Assembly: GCA_947166955.1 (NCBI GenBank)
Contig: CAMVGI010000046.1
Coordinates: 1 to 8,284, forward strand
Origin: an uncultured Clostridia bacterium
GTDB lineage: Bacteria; Bacillota_A; Clostridia; Oscillospirales; Oscillospiraceae
DNA length: 8,284 bases
Direction of reading: 5' to 3'
In this document: piece after piece, positions 1-5,386 of the stretch
How the letters are laid out: the number at the start of each line of letters is the position of its first letter
How positions within the stretch are numbered: position 1 is the stretch's first letter
The notes under the pieces: model-generated
Database searches by the model: none
What the model was told of the DNA's origin: nothing
Seen by the model: only the letters and a program-made list of their open reading frames with translations
Program-made: the position numbers and the translations under genes

Positions 1-1
1 C

Positions 2-1444
2 TGGTGCATCTCCCGCCAGCGCAAGTGGGGCCTCCCCATCCCCGTCGTCTACTGCCCCGACTGCGGCAAGCCCGTCTGCACCGACGAGAGCATCGAGGCG
101 ATCTCCAAGCTCTTTGCCGCCGAAGGCTCCAACGCGTGGTTCGAAAAGGACGCCGCCGCGTTCCTGCCCGCGGGCTTTACCTGCCCCGAGTGCGGCTCGA
201 AAGGGCCGTTCGAGAAGGAGGAGGACACGCTCGACGGCTGGTGCGACTCCGGCACCACGCACTTCGCGTCCATGCAGAAGGATCAGGGCTTCTGGCCCGC
301 CGACATGTACCTGGAGGGCCTCGACCAATACCGCGGCTGGTTCCAGTCCTCGCTGCTGACCGCCGTGGGCGCGCTCGGCAAGGGCGCCCCGTTCCGCCAG
401 TGCGTCACGCACGGCTGGACGGTCGACGAGCAGGGCAAGGCGATGCACAAGTCGCTCGGCAACGGCGTCGACCCCGCGGACATCTTCAAGCGCTACGGCG
501 CGGACATGCTGCGCCTCTGGGCGGCGAGCGCCGACTATCACGCGGACGTGCGCTGCGGCGAGAACATCTTCAAGCAGCTTTCGCAGAACTATCTCAAGTT
601 CCGCAACACCTGCAAGTTCATGCTCGACAACCTCGTGGACTTCGACCCCGAGACGCAGATGGTCAAGCCCGCCGATATGCAGGAGCTTGACCGCTGGCTC
701 ATCACGAAGCTGGGTGAGCTGATGGCGAAGGTCGAGCAGGCCTACGACGACTACGAGTTCCACATCATCACCCACGCGGTGAACGATTTCTGCGTGGGCG
801 TGCTCTCGACGTTCTACCTCGACATCGTGAAAGACCGCCTGTACTGCGACGGAAAAGACAGCGTTTCCCGCCGCGCCGCGCAGACCGCGCTCTACCTCAC
901 GCTCGACACGCTCACGAAGCTGTTCGCGCCGATTCTGGCCTTCACCTGCGACGAGATCTGGCTCGCGATGCCGCACCGCTCGGGCGACGACAAGCGCAAC
1001 GTGCTTTTCAACGACATGAACAAGCCCTTTGCCGACTACGCGCTCGAAGGCGACCTCGCGCGCTGGTCGCAGCTTCAGATGCTGCGCGACGGCGTCAACG
1101 GCGCGCTCGAGAAGGCACGCGCGGACAAGAAGATCGGCAAGAGCCTCGAAGCGCACGTCACGCTCGTGAAGTCCGACGCCTCGCAGGTCGAGCTTGAGAA
1201 GCATCTCGACTACTTCAAAGCGCAGCTCGCGGACCTCTTTATCGTCTCCGACGTGGAGCTTTCGCACGACGCGGCGCTCTACGCGCAGGGCGGGGACACG
1301 CAGTTCGACGGCTGGCGCGTCGTCGTTTCCGAGGCGAAGGGCGAAAAGTGCCCGCGCTGCTGGAAGCACTCGACGAGCGCGAACGCGGACGGGCTCTGCC
1401 CGCGCTGCGCGGAGGTTGTGGCGAAGCTGCCGCAGCTTTCCTAA
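2..1444 (+). CDS. ileS: Isoleucyl-tRNA synthetase, C-terminal half (5' end outside window)
   Basis: Class I aminoacyl-tRNA synthetase that charges tRNA-Ile in the cytoplasm. The reading frame is open from base 2 to TAA at 1442-1444, giving 480 residues, about half of a usual 930-1040-residue IleRS; the HIGH motif and most of the editing domain lie upstream. The fragment opens with the catalytic-core signature WCISRQRKWGLPIP. A Cys4 knuckle follows (fragment residues C18, C21, C61, C64), then DGWCDSG (78-84, usually DVWFDSG) and the KMSKS-loop equivalent AMHKSLGN (147-154). Next come the helical anticodon-binding domain and a C-terminal zinc finger (C450, C453, C466, C469) typical of bacterial type I IleRS. 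It is followed after 57 bp by queT. The identification is secure. The two altered signature motifs sit in an otherwise well-preserved protein and read as lineage variants, not decay. Confidence 0.97.
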   Translation, partial: WCISRQRKWGLPIPVVYCPDCGKPVCTDESIEAISKLFAAEGSNAWFEKDAAAFLPAGFTCPECGSKGPFEKEEDTLDGWCDSGTTHFASMQKDQGFWPADMYLEGLDQYRGWFQSSLLTAVGALGKGAPFRQCVTHGWTVDEQGKAMHKSLGNGVDPADIFKRYGADMLRLWAASADYHADVRCGENIFKQLSQNYLKFRNTCKFMLDNLVDFDPETQMVKPADMQELDRWLITKLGELMAKVEQAYDDYEFHIITHAVNDFCVGVLSTFYLDIVKDRLYCDGKDSVSRRAAQTALYLTLDTLTKLFAPILAFTCDEIWLAMPHRSGDDKRNVLFNDMNKPFADYALEGDLARWSQLQMLRDGVNGALEKARADKKIGKSLEAHVTLVKSDASQVELEKHLDYFKAQLADLFIVSDVELSHDAALYAQGGDTQFDGWRVVVSEAKGEKCPRCWKHSTSANADGLCPRCAEVVAKLPQLS

Positions 1445-1449
1445 TACCT

Positions 1450-1488
1450 CGGGGTACCTGCTCAACCCCCGTTAACAAAACAGAAAGG
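1450..1488 (+). promoter_or_regulatory. preQ1-I riboswitch controlling queT translation
   Basis: This is an H-type pseudoknot aptamer. Stem P1 is CGGGG (1450-1454) with CCCCG (1467-1471). The 12-nt loop ends in C1466, the position expected to pair with preQ1. The A-rich tail TTAACAAAACA (1472-1482), as I recall it, matches the Thermoanaerobacter tengcongensis aptamer tail. P2 can form between CTG (1458-1460) and CAG (1481-1483). The SD core AAAGGA (1484-1489) abuts P2, and CCT (1457-1459) could alternatively pair directly with AGG (1486-1488). That geometry implies translational repression when preQ1 is bound. No U-tract follows, so a transcriptional terminator mechanism is unlikely. The following gene is a QueT transporter, a known target of this riboswitch class. 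Confidence 0.9.
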
Positions 1489-1501
1489 AATTCCCATCAC
1501 C

Positions 1502-2026
1502 ATGACTGCAACCACCAAGTTTTCCACCCGTACCCTTGCCCGCGCGGGCGTTATCGCCGCGATCTACGTCGCCCTTACCTATCTCGCGGGGCTGATGAAC
1601 CTCGCCTACGGCCCCGTGCAGTTCCGCTTTTCCGAGGCGCTGACCGTGCTGCCGTTCCTCTTCCCCGAGGCGGTGCCGGGCCTCTTTGTCGGCTGCGTCG
1701 TGTCCAACATTTTAAGCCCCTACGGCACGCTCGACCTCGTCGTTGGCTCGATGGCGACGCTCATCGCCGCGATCTGGACGAATCGGTGCGGCAAGCGCGC
1801 TTTCGCGCCCATGCCGCCGGTCATTGCCAACGCGCTGCTCGTCGGCGCGATGATCGCGTGGTGCGAAACGGGCTTCGGCGCGGGCTTCGGCGCGGCGTTT
1901 GCCTACAATGCGCTGACCGTCGGCGCGGGCGAGCTGGTCGTGTGCTACGCGCTCGGCCTGCCGCTTTTGAAGATTTTGGAAAAGAGCGGCCTTGCCAAAA
2001 ACGCGGCGCAGGACGACAACAAGTAA
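1502..2026 (+). CDS. queT: QueT-family ECF transporter S component (queuosine precursor uptake)
   Basis: A 174-residue integral membrane protein, the expected size for an ECF-type vitamin-transporter substrate-binding subunit. S components bind the substrate and work with a shared EcfA/A'/T energising module encoded elsewhere. The substrate here is inferred to be a queuosine precursor such as preQ1, preQ0 or queuine. The QueT family signature GPVQFRFSEAL is at residues 37-47. It is followed by LFPEAVPGLFVGC and LDLVVGSMATLIAAIW. About five to six hydrophobic segments are visible (roughly 14-34, 47-72, 77-94, 104-121, 127-158), with a short charged C-terminus. The ATG at 1502 is served by AAAGGA at 1484-1489, at a slightly long 12-nt spacing. 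The preQ1-I aptamer just upstream independently supports the substrate assignment. Confidence 0.93.
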   Translation: MTATTKFSTRTLARAGVIAAIYVALTYLAGLMNLAYGPVQFRFSEALTVLPFLFPEAVPGLFVGCVVSNILSPYGTLDLVVGSMATLIAAIWTNRCGKRAFAPMPPVIANALLVGAMIAWCETGFGAGFGAAFAYNALTVGAGELVVCYALGLPLLKILEKSGLAKNAAQDDNK

Positions 2027-2049
2027 GCGGGAACGGACAAGGAGCGTTT

Positions 2050-2919
2050 ATGGGCGATCTGACGGCGTTCGCACAATCGAATACCGCCGCGCGCATCCGC
2101 GCCGCCGCCTCGCGCGGCGCGCTTTCCCACGCGCTCATTTTCTCCGGCCCCGGCGAACGCGCGGACGCCGCGCGCTATGCCGCCGCCGCGTTTGAGTGCG
2201 TGTCGGAGGGCGAGCGCCCCTGCCTCGTCTGTCCGCACTGTCGCAAGGTGCTCGCGGACATCCATCCCGACGTCGTCTTCGTGCGCGACGACGAGCACAA
2301 GGAGCTGTCCGCCGACGTGGTGCGCGCCATGCGCTCGGATACGTTCATCCGCCCCAACGAGGGCGAGCGCAAGGTCTATCTCTTTGAGGACTGCGCCGCG
2401 CTCAACGAAAAAGACCAGAACATCCTGCTCAAAACCGTCGAGGAGGGGCCGCCCTACTGCGCGTTCCTTTTCTGCGCGGAGAACGCGGCGTCGCTGCTGC
2501 AGACCGTCCGCTCGCGCTGCGTGGAGGTCAAGCTCTCCGGCGGCGAGCGCGGCGAGGAGGCGGCGGGACGCGAAAAGGCGCTCTCGCTGTGCAGGCTTTT
2601 TGCCGAGGGGAACGCCGCCTCGCGCGCGTCGTTCCTCGTGAAGCTCGAAAACGAAAAGCCGGCGCGCGACGAGTTGGGCGCGCTGTTTGAGGATGCGCGG
2701 CTCATCTGCGCAGACGCGCTGCGCACGTTCTACGGCGTGCCGTGCGCGCGGGAAAACGCGGAGGTCGGTCCTCTGCTCACGCGCCGGCTGGACAAAAAGC
2801 ACGTTTGCGACCTCGTCGACCTGCTCGACGCCTATCGCCGCCGCTGCGCCTACAACGTCGGCGTGGGAATGTCGCTCGGCGGCTTCATGGTCGAGCTGGA
2901 GCAGGTGCTTGCGCGATAG
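2050..2919 (+). CDS. holB: DNA polymerase III subunit delta' (clamp loader)
   Basis: A 289-residue AAA+ protein of the clamp-loader delta' family, part of the complex that loads the beta sliding clamp at the replication fork. SHALIFSGPG (26-35) is the family N-terminal strand. It leads into a degenerate P-loop, GPGERAD, lacking the Walker lysine, consistent with delta' being a non-hydrolysing stator. A zinc module follows with C50, C58, C61 and C64, then HPDVVFV (72-78). LLKTVEEGP (126-134) and the SRC sensor/arginine-finger motif at 155-157 complete the AAA+ core. The remaining helical collar domain is weakly conserved. The ATG at 2050 has AAGGAG at 2039-2044 with 5-nt spacing. It lies 23 bp after queT and 28 bp before ricT; holB-ricT adjacency is conserved in Bacillota. 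The tmk and yabA genes that often accompany the pair are absent here. Confidence 0.94.
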   Translation: MGDLTAFAQSNTAARIRAAASRGALSHALIFSGPGERADAARYAAAAFECVSEGERPCLVCPHCRKVLADIHPDVVFVRDDEHKELSADVVRAMRSDTFIRPNEGERKVYLFEDCAALNEKDQNILLKTVEEGPPYCAFLFCAENAASLLQTVRSRCVEVKLSGGERGEEAAGREKALSLCRLFAEGNAASRASFLVKLENEKPARDELGALFEDARLICADALRTFYGVPCARENAEVGPLLTRRLDKKHVCDLVDLLDAYRRRCAYNVGVGMSLGGFMVELEQVLAR

Positions 2920-2925
2920 AAAACC

Positions 2926-2939
2926 CTCCTAAAAAGGAG
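2926..2939 (+). promoter_or_regulatory. Hairpin sequestering the ricT Shine-Dalgarno
   Basis: CTCCT (2926-2930) is perfectly complementary to AGGAG (2935-2939), with an AAAA loop between. AGGAG is the ricT ribosome-binding site, 8 nt before its ATG at 2948. The hairpin starts only 6 nt after the holB stop (2917-2919), so a ribosome finishing holB would overlap and open it. This suggests translational coupling of ricT to holB. The pairing is read directly; the regulatory effect is inferred, and a 5-bp stem is only modestly stable. Confidence 0.5.
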
Positions 2940-2947
2940 TTGTTATT

Positions 2948-4222
2948 ATGACTGAAGTGATCGGCGTCCGCTTTCGCGGCGGCCCAAAGGAATACTATTT
3001 CGATCCCCGCGGCCTGGCGGTCGAGTCGGGGCAGTACGTCATCGTCGAGACCGCGCAGGGGCAGGAGTATGCCCGCTGCGTCACCGGAAACCGCGAGGTG
3101 GAGGATTCCGACGTCGTGCAGCCGCTGCGCGCGCTTGTGCGCGTCGCCACCGAAAACGACAAGCGCACGTGGGAGCTTAACCGCAAGCGCGAAAAGGACG
3201 CGTTCGGCATCTGCCAGAAGAAGATCGCCGCCCACGGCCTCGATATGAAGCTTGTGCGCGTCGAGAGCAATTTCGACGGCAGCAAGATCGTATTCTACTT
3301 TACGAGCGACGGGCGCGTGGATTTCCGCGCGCTGGTGCGCGACCTCGCCAGCGAGTTCCGCGCCCGCATCGAGCTGCGCCAGATCGGCGTGCGCGACGAG
3401 GCGAAGATGCTCGGCGGCATCGGCATCTGCGGCAGACCGTTCTGCTGCGCCGAGTTTTTGGACGATTTTATCCCCGTCTCCATCAAGATGGCGAAGACGC
3501 AGAACCTCAGCCTCAACCCGACCAAGATCTCCGGCACCTGCGGGCGGCTGATGTGCTGCCTCAAATACGAGCAGGACGCCTACGAGGACGCGGTGCGCCG
3601 CTGCCCCAAGCAGGATTCCTTCGTGCTCACGCCCGACGGCCCGGGCAACATCACGAACGTCGACATCCTGCGCGAGCAGGCGGTCGTGCGTCTCGACGAC
3701 CAGCCCGAAAGCCCCAAGCGCTATCACAACTGCGAGTTGAACGTCCTGCGCAACGGCAAGGGTTCGCGCGACGGCATTGAGATCCCGCGCGAGCGTCCCG
3801 AGCGTTACCGTCCGCCGGAGGAGCTGGACGAGTTCGAGCTCAAGCTCGTGGGCGATACGCGCGACATAGAGCCGTCGCTGGAGGGAGGCGCGGACGAGGA
3901 CGCGGGCGAGAAGCGCCGTTCCCGCCGCGGCGGACGCTCCCGCCGCAGAGGCGGCGAGAAGCCGGACGCCGCCGCGGAGCAGAATCCGGAGAAGTCCGAG
4001 AAGCCGGAGCGGCAGAGGGTCGAAAAACCCGAGACGGAGCGTCCGGCAAAGGCGGAGAAGCCCAAGACGGAGCGTCCTCCCAAGCAGGAGAAGCCCAAGA
4101 CGGAGCAGAACGCCGAAGCGGACGACGCGCCGCGCGCCGAGGGCGAAGGCAAGCCGCGCCGCAGCCATCGCCGCGGCGGACGCAACCGCCGCAGAGGCGG
4201 CGCGCCGAAGGCGGAAGGGTGA
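2948..4222 (+). CDS. ricT: PSP1-domain protein RicT with long repeat-rich basic tail
   Basis: A 424-residue protein whose first ~275 residues match the PSP1/RicT (YaaT) family. In Bacillus subtilis RicT forms the Fe-S RicA-RicF-RicT complex, which affects RNase Y-dependent mRNA processing, development and, as I recall, MiaB tRNA modification. The core opens VIGVRFRGGPKEYYFDP. It carries two cysteine clusters: GICGRPFCCAEF (C161, C166, C167) and GTCGRLMCCLKYE (C198, C203, C204). These are the expected Fe-S ligand candidates. From about residue 280 the protein becomes a charged, low-complexity tail of ~145 residues, not present in the B. subtilis protein (about 275 aa). It has an Arg/Gly block near 323-336, three 11-residue EKPxTE repeats (359-391), and a second Arg/Gly block near 406-419. 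The tail is predicted to be disordered and RNA- or ribosome-binding (inference). RicA and RicF are not in this window. Confidence 0.93.
   Translation: MTEVIGVRFRGGPKEYYFDPRGLAVESGQYVIVETAQGQEYARCVTGNREVEDSDVVQPLRALVRVATENDKRTWELNRKREKDAFGICQKKIAAHGLDMKLVRVESNFDGSKIVFYFTSDGRVDFRALVRDLASEFRARIELRQIGVRDEAKMLGGIGICGRPFCCAEFLDDFIPVSIKMAKTQNLSLNPTKISGTCGRLMCCLKYEQDAYEDAVRRCPKQDSFVLTPDGPGNITNVDILREQAVVRLDDQPESPKRYHNCELNVLRNGKGSRDGIEIPRERPERYRPPEELDEFELKLVGDTRDIEPSLEGGADEDAGEKRRSRRGGRSRRRGGEKPDAAAEQNPEKSEKPERQRVEKPETERPAKAEKPKTERPPKQEKPKTEQNAEADDAPRAEGEGKPRRSHRRGGRNRRRGGAPKAEG
3923..3956 (+). repeat. 34-bp direct repeat, copy 1, encoding Arg/Gly block
   Basis: This copy matches 4169-4202 at 32 of 34 positions; the only differences are TC versus AA at the 16th and 17th bases. 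It encodes the core of SRRGGRSRRRGG in the ricT tail. The two copies bracket the acidic/lysine-rich repeat segment. Near identity even at third codon positions suggests a recent internal duplication or gene conversion, although biased GC-rich codon use contributes. Confidence 0.85.
4022..4120 (+). repeat. Three tandem 33-bp (11-aa) repeats in the ricT tail
   Basis: Three units start at 4022, 4055 and 4088. They encode EKPETERPAKA, EKPKTERPPKQ and EKPKTEQNAEA. The second and third units share 19 identical bases at their 5' ends (4055-4073 and 4088-4106). A fourth degenerate unit (EKPERQRV) precedes them. The repeats are rich in alternating Lys/Glu and Pro, so the segment is probably an extended, disordered linker between the two Arg/Gly blocks. 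Confidence 0.85.
4169..4202 (+). repeat. 34-bp direct repeat, copy 2, encoding Arg/Gly block
   Basis: Partner of 3923-3956 (32/34 identical). It encodes the core of HRRGGRNRRRGG just before the ricT stop codon. Spacing between copy starts is 246 bp, a multiple of three, so both are read in the same frame. Confidence 0.85.
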
Positions 4223-4227
4223 GCGGC

Positions 4228-5076
4228 ATGGGCAAGTTTGACAACGTCTTGCTCGCAAGCGATTTCGACAACACGCTCGTTTACACCAAGGGCGCGCTGG
4301 ACGCGGGTTCGACCGAGATCCCGCCGATGTGCGCGCGCAACCGCGAGGCGCTTGCGTATTTCACGGCGAACGGCGGCTACTTCTCCGTGTCCACGGGGCG
4401 CGCGCTGCCCGCGTTCGCGCGCTACGCCGCGGAGCTGCCCATCAACGCGCCGTGCATCATCGCCAACGGCGCGGGCGTCTACGATTTCCGGACGGAGGAA
4501 TATATCGAGACCGCGTTTCTCGACGAGCGCGTGCGCCCGTGCGTCGCGGCGCTGCTCGCGCGCTTTCCGCTTCTTCCGTTTGAGATTTACCACACCGACC
4601 GGCGTATCCACGCCATGCACCCCAACCGCTTCATCGAAAACCACGAGCATTTGACCCGCGCGAAGACCGTGACCGTGGAGCGCTTCGACGAGGTGGATTT
4701 CCCACTGGTGAAGCTGCTGTTCGAGGACGAGCGCGAAAAGCTGGACGAGGTCTGTGATTTCATCCGCGCGCAGGATTGGGGCGCGCGGTACGAGCTGATC
4801 TATTCCAGCGACAACCTGCTGGAGATGACCGCCAAGGGTGCGACCAAGGGCGAAATGGTGCTGCGCCTTGCCCGCCGCCTCGGTGTCGCGGCGGAGGACG
4901 TTTACTGCATCGGCGACCACAGCAACGACATTTCCATGGCGGAGGTGTCCGCCGTGCGCTTCGCGCCCGCGAACGCCATCGACGAGATGCGCGCGCTGCC
5001 CGGGATGCGCGTGGTGTCCCACTGCGCGGACGGCGCGATCGCGGACGTGGTGGAGGAGTTGGACAAAAGGTATTGA
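4228..5076 (+). CDS. Cof-type HAD-IIB family phosphatase
   Basis: A 282-residue cytosolic hydrolase of the haloacid dehalogenase superfamily, subclass IIB. Relatives dephosphorylate sugar phosphates, nucleotides or PLP; the substrate here cannot be read from sequence. Motif I is SDFDNT (nucleophile D12, acid/base D14), motif II is STGR (T56), motif III lysine is K207 in TKGEM, and motif IV is GDHSND (D230, D234). The C2-type cap lies between motifs II and III. I chose ATG 4228, preceded by GGAAGGG at 4213-4219, because it puts motif I at the usual distance from the N-terminus. GTG at 4219, overlapping the ricT stop as GTGA, is an alternative adding three residues. The gene is translationally close to ricT and ends the operon. 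Motif I has DFDNT where the family usually has DLDGT. Confidence 0.9.
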   Translation: MGKFDNVLLASDFDNTLVYTKGALDAGSTEIPPMCARNREALAYFTANGGYFSVSTGRALPAFARYAAELPINAPCIIANGAGVYDFRTEEYIETAFLDERVRPCVAALLARFPLLPFEIYHTDRRIHAMHPNRFIENHEHLTRAKTVTVERFDEVDFPLVKLLFEDEREKLDEVCDFIRAQDWGARYELIYSSDNLLEMTAKGATKGEMVLRLARRLGVAAEDVYCIGDHSNDISMAEVSAVRFAPANAIDEMRALPGMRVVSHCADGAIADVVEELDKRY

Positions 5077-5094
5077 GAACGGACGCGACCCCAT

Positions 5095-5119
5095 TTCTTC
5101 TTTTTCTTGAAAAGAAGAA
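5095..5119 (+). other. Perfect AT-rich hairpin downstream of the HAD gene
   Basis: TTCTTCTTTT (5095-5104) pairs perfectly with AAAAGAAGAA (5110-5119) around a 5-nt loop TCTTG, 18 nt after the HAD stop codon. Its 10-bp stem is AU-rich and no U-tract follows, so it is not a classic terminator by itself. It may stabilise the mRNA 3' end or act with the following GC-rich hairpin. The role is unknown. Confidence 0.6.
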
Positions 5120-5140
5120 CCGGTGTCGCCCGTCAAAGAA

Positions 5141-5193
5141 GAAAAACGCCGGTGGAGGTCGAAACCCTTCACCGGTCGTTTTCTCGTTTTTGC
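5141..5193 (+). terminator. Rho-independent terminator of the ileS-HAD operon; repeat element copy 1
   Basis: Stem CCGGTGGAGG (5149-5158) pairs with CCTTCACCGG (5166-5175) around a 7-nt loop, including one G-U pair at 5155/5169. It is followed by TCGTTTTCTCGTTTTTGC. It lies 64 bp after the HAD stop. On the opposite strand the G-U pair becomes an A-C mismatch, so the hairpin is better in plus-strand RNA. A near-identical element occurs inverted at 5653-5706. Confidence 0.8.
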
Positions 5194-5229
5194 TTGTTGC
5201 AGCGCGGGCATCCCTTCATCGGATGGCTC

Positions 5230-5283
5230 GGCGTCCGCCATCACCGCGAACAGCTTGAAATAAAGTTCCTTGTAAAGATTCAT
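5230..5283 (-). pseudogene. N-terminal remnant of a small conserved clostridial protein
   Basis: Read leftward from ATG at 5283, the frame gives MNLYKELYFKLFAVMADA. From memory this resembles the start of a roughly 50-residue hypothetical protein common in gut Clostridia. After residue 18 the sequence no longer resembles it. The frame runs on without a stop through the terminator element and antisense to the HAD gene, so no intact small gene exists. No strong SD precedes the ATG. The best reading is a degraded fragment. The family resemblance is recalled, not searched, so confidence is limited. Confidence 0.35.
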
Positions 5284-5295
5284 GCCATCCCACTT

Positions 5296-5324
5296 TTGCA
5301 ACGCATATGTGCTACGAATATATT
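5296..5324 (+). promoter_or_regulatory. Putative housekeeping-sigma promoter for the RHH gene
   Basis: TTGCAA (5296-5301) and TATATT (5319-5324) are separated by exactly 17 bp, matching the -35 and -10 consensus at 4/6 and 5/6 positions. The predicted start near 5331 leaves a leader of about 55 nt before the RHH start. It lies downstream of a terminator, as expected for an independent unit. Confidence 0.55.
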
Positions 5325-5363
5325 ACAGAAGCGCGAGCGATAATGCAATACGATAGTAGCACA
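5308..5363. promoter_or_regulatory. Inverted repeat around the RHH promoter (possible operator)
   Basis: TGTGCTAC (5308-5315) and GTAGCACA (5356-5363) are perfect 8-bp inverted repeats 40 bp apart. The left arm sits between the -35 and -10 boxes; the right arm lies in the leader. Only the right arm would be transcribed, so the pair makes more sense as paired DNA-binding half sites than as an RNA stem. Autoregulation by the RHH protein is a plausible inference. Confidence 0.4.
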
Positions 5364-5374
5364 AATTGTATTGC
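5345..5374 (+). promoter_or_regulatory. Leader hairpin just upstream of the RHH gene SD
   Basis: GCAATACGAT (5345-5354) pairs with ATTGTATTGC (5365-5374), a 10-bp stem with one G-T wobble and a 10-nt loop (5355-5364). It ends one base before the SD AAGG at 5376-5379. The structure could be an operator in DNA or a leader hairpin in RNA. Its loop contains most of the right arm of the larger inverted repeat, so the two structures overlap. Confidence 0.45.
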
Positions 5375-5386
5375 GAAGGTGATTTT

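Larger units (their letters stand above)
5077..5386. other. AT-richer intergenic region between the HAD gene and the RHH gene
   Basis: This 310-bp stretch has no convincing intact gene. In order it holds an AT-rich hairpin (5095-5119), a spare CCGGTG arm (5120-5125), a terminator-like repeat (5141-5193), a minus-strand small-gene remnant (5230-5283), a promoter (5296-5324) and nested inverted repeats (5308-5374). Base composition falls well below that of the flanking genes, most clearly at 5260-5390. Confidence 0.7.

Noticed and set aside
1451..1460. Palindrome GGTACC near the aptamer as an independent operator
   Set aside because: It overlaps P1 and the loop of the preQ1 aptamer, and six bases of symmetry are easily coincidental.
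1348..2049. Extending holB upstream to 1348 in the same frame
   Set aside because: The extension overlaps ileS and queT and is low-complexity Arg-rich sequence. ATG 2050 has an excellent SD and gives the normal delta' N-terminus.
2885..5301. Long minus-strand open frames (about 457 and 498 codons) opposite ricT and the HAD gene
   Set aside because: They are antisense shadows of well-identified GC-rich genes, rich in Arg/Ala/His, with no domain signature or SD. Long antisense frames are expected at this composition.
5107..5343. Plus-strand open frame of 78 codons across the terminator
   Set aside because: It runs through the terminator hairpin, has no clear SD and shows no recognisable domain.
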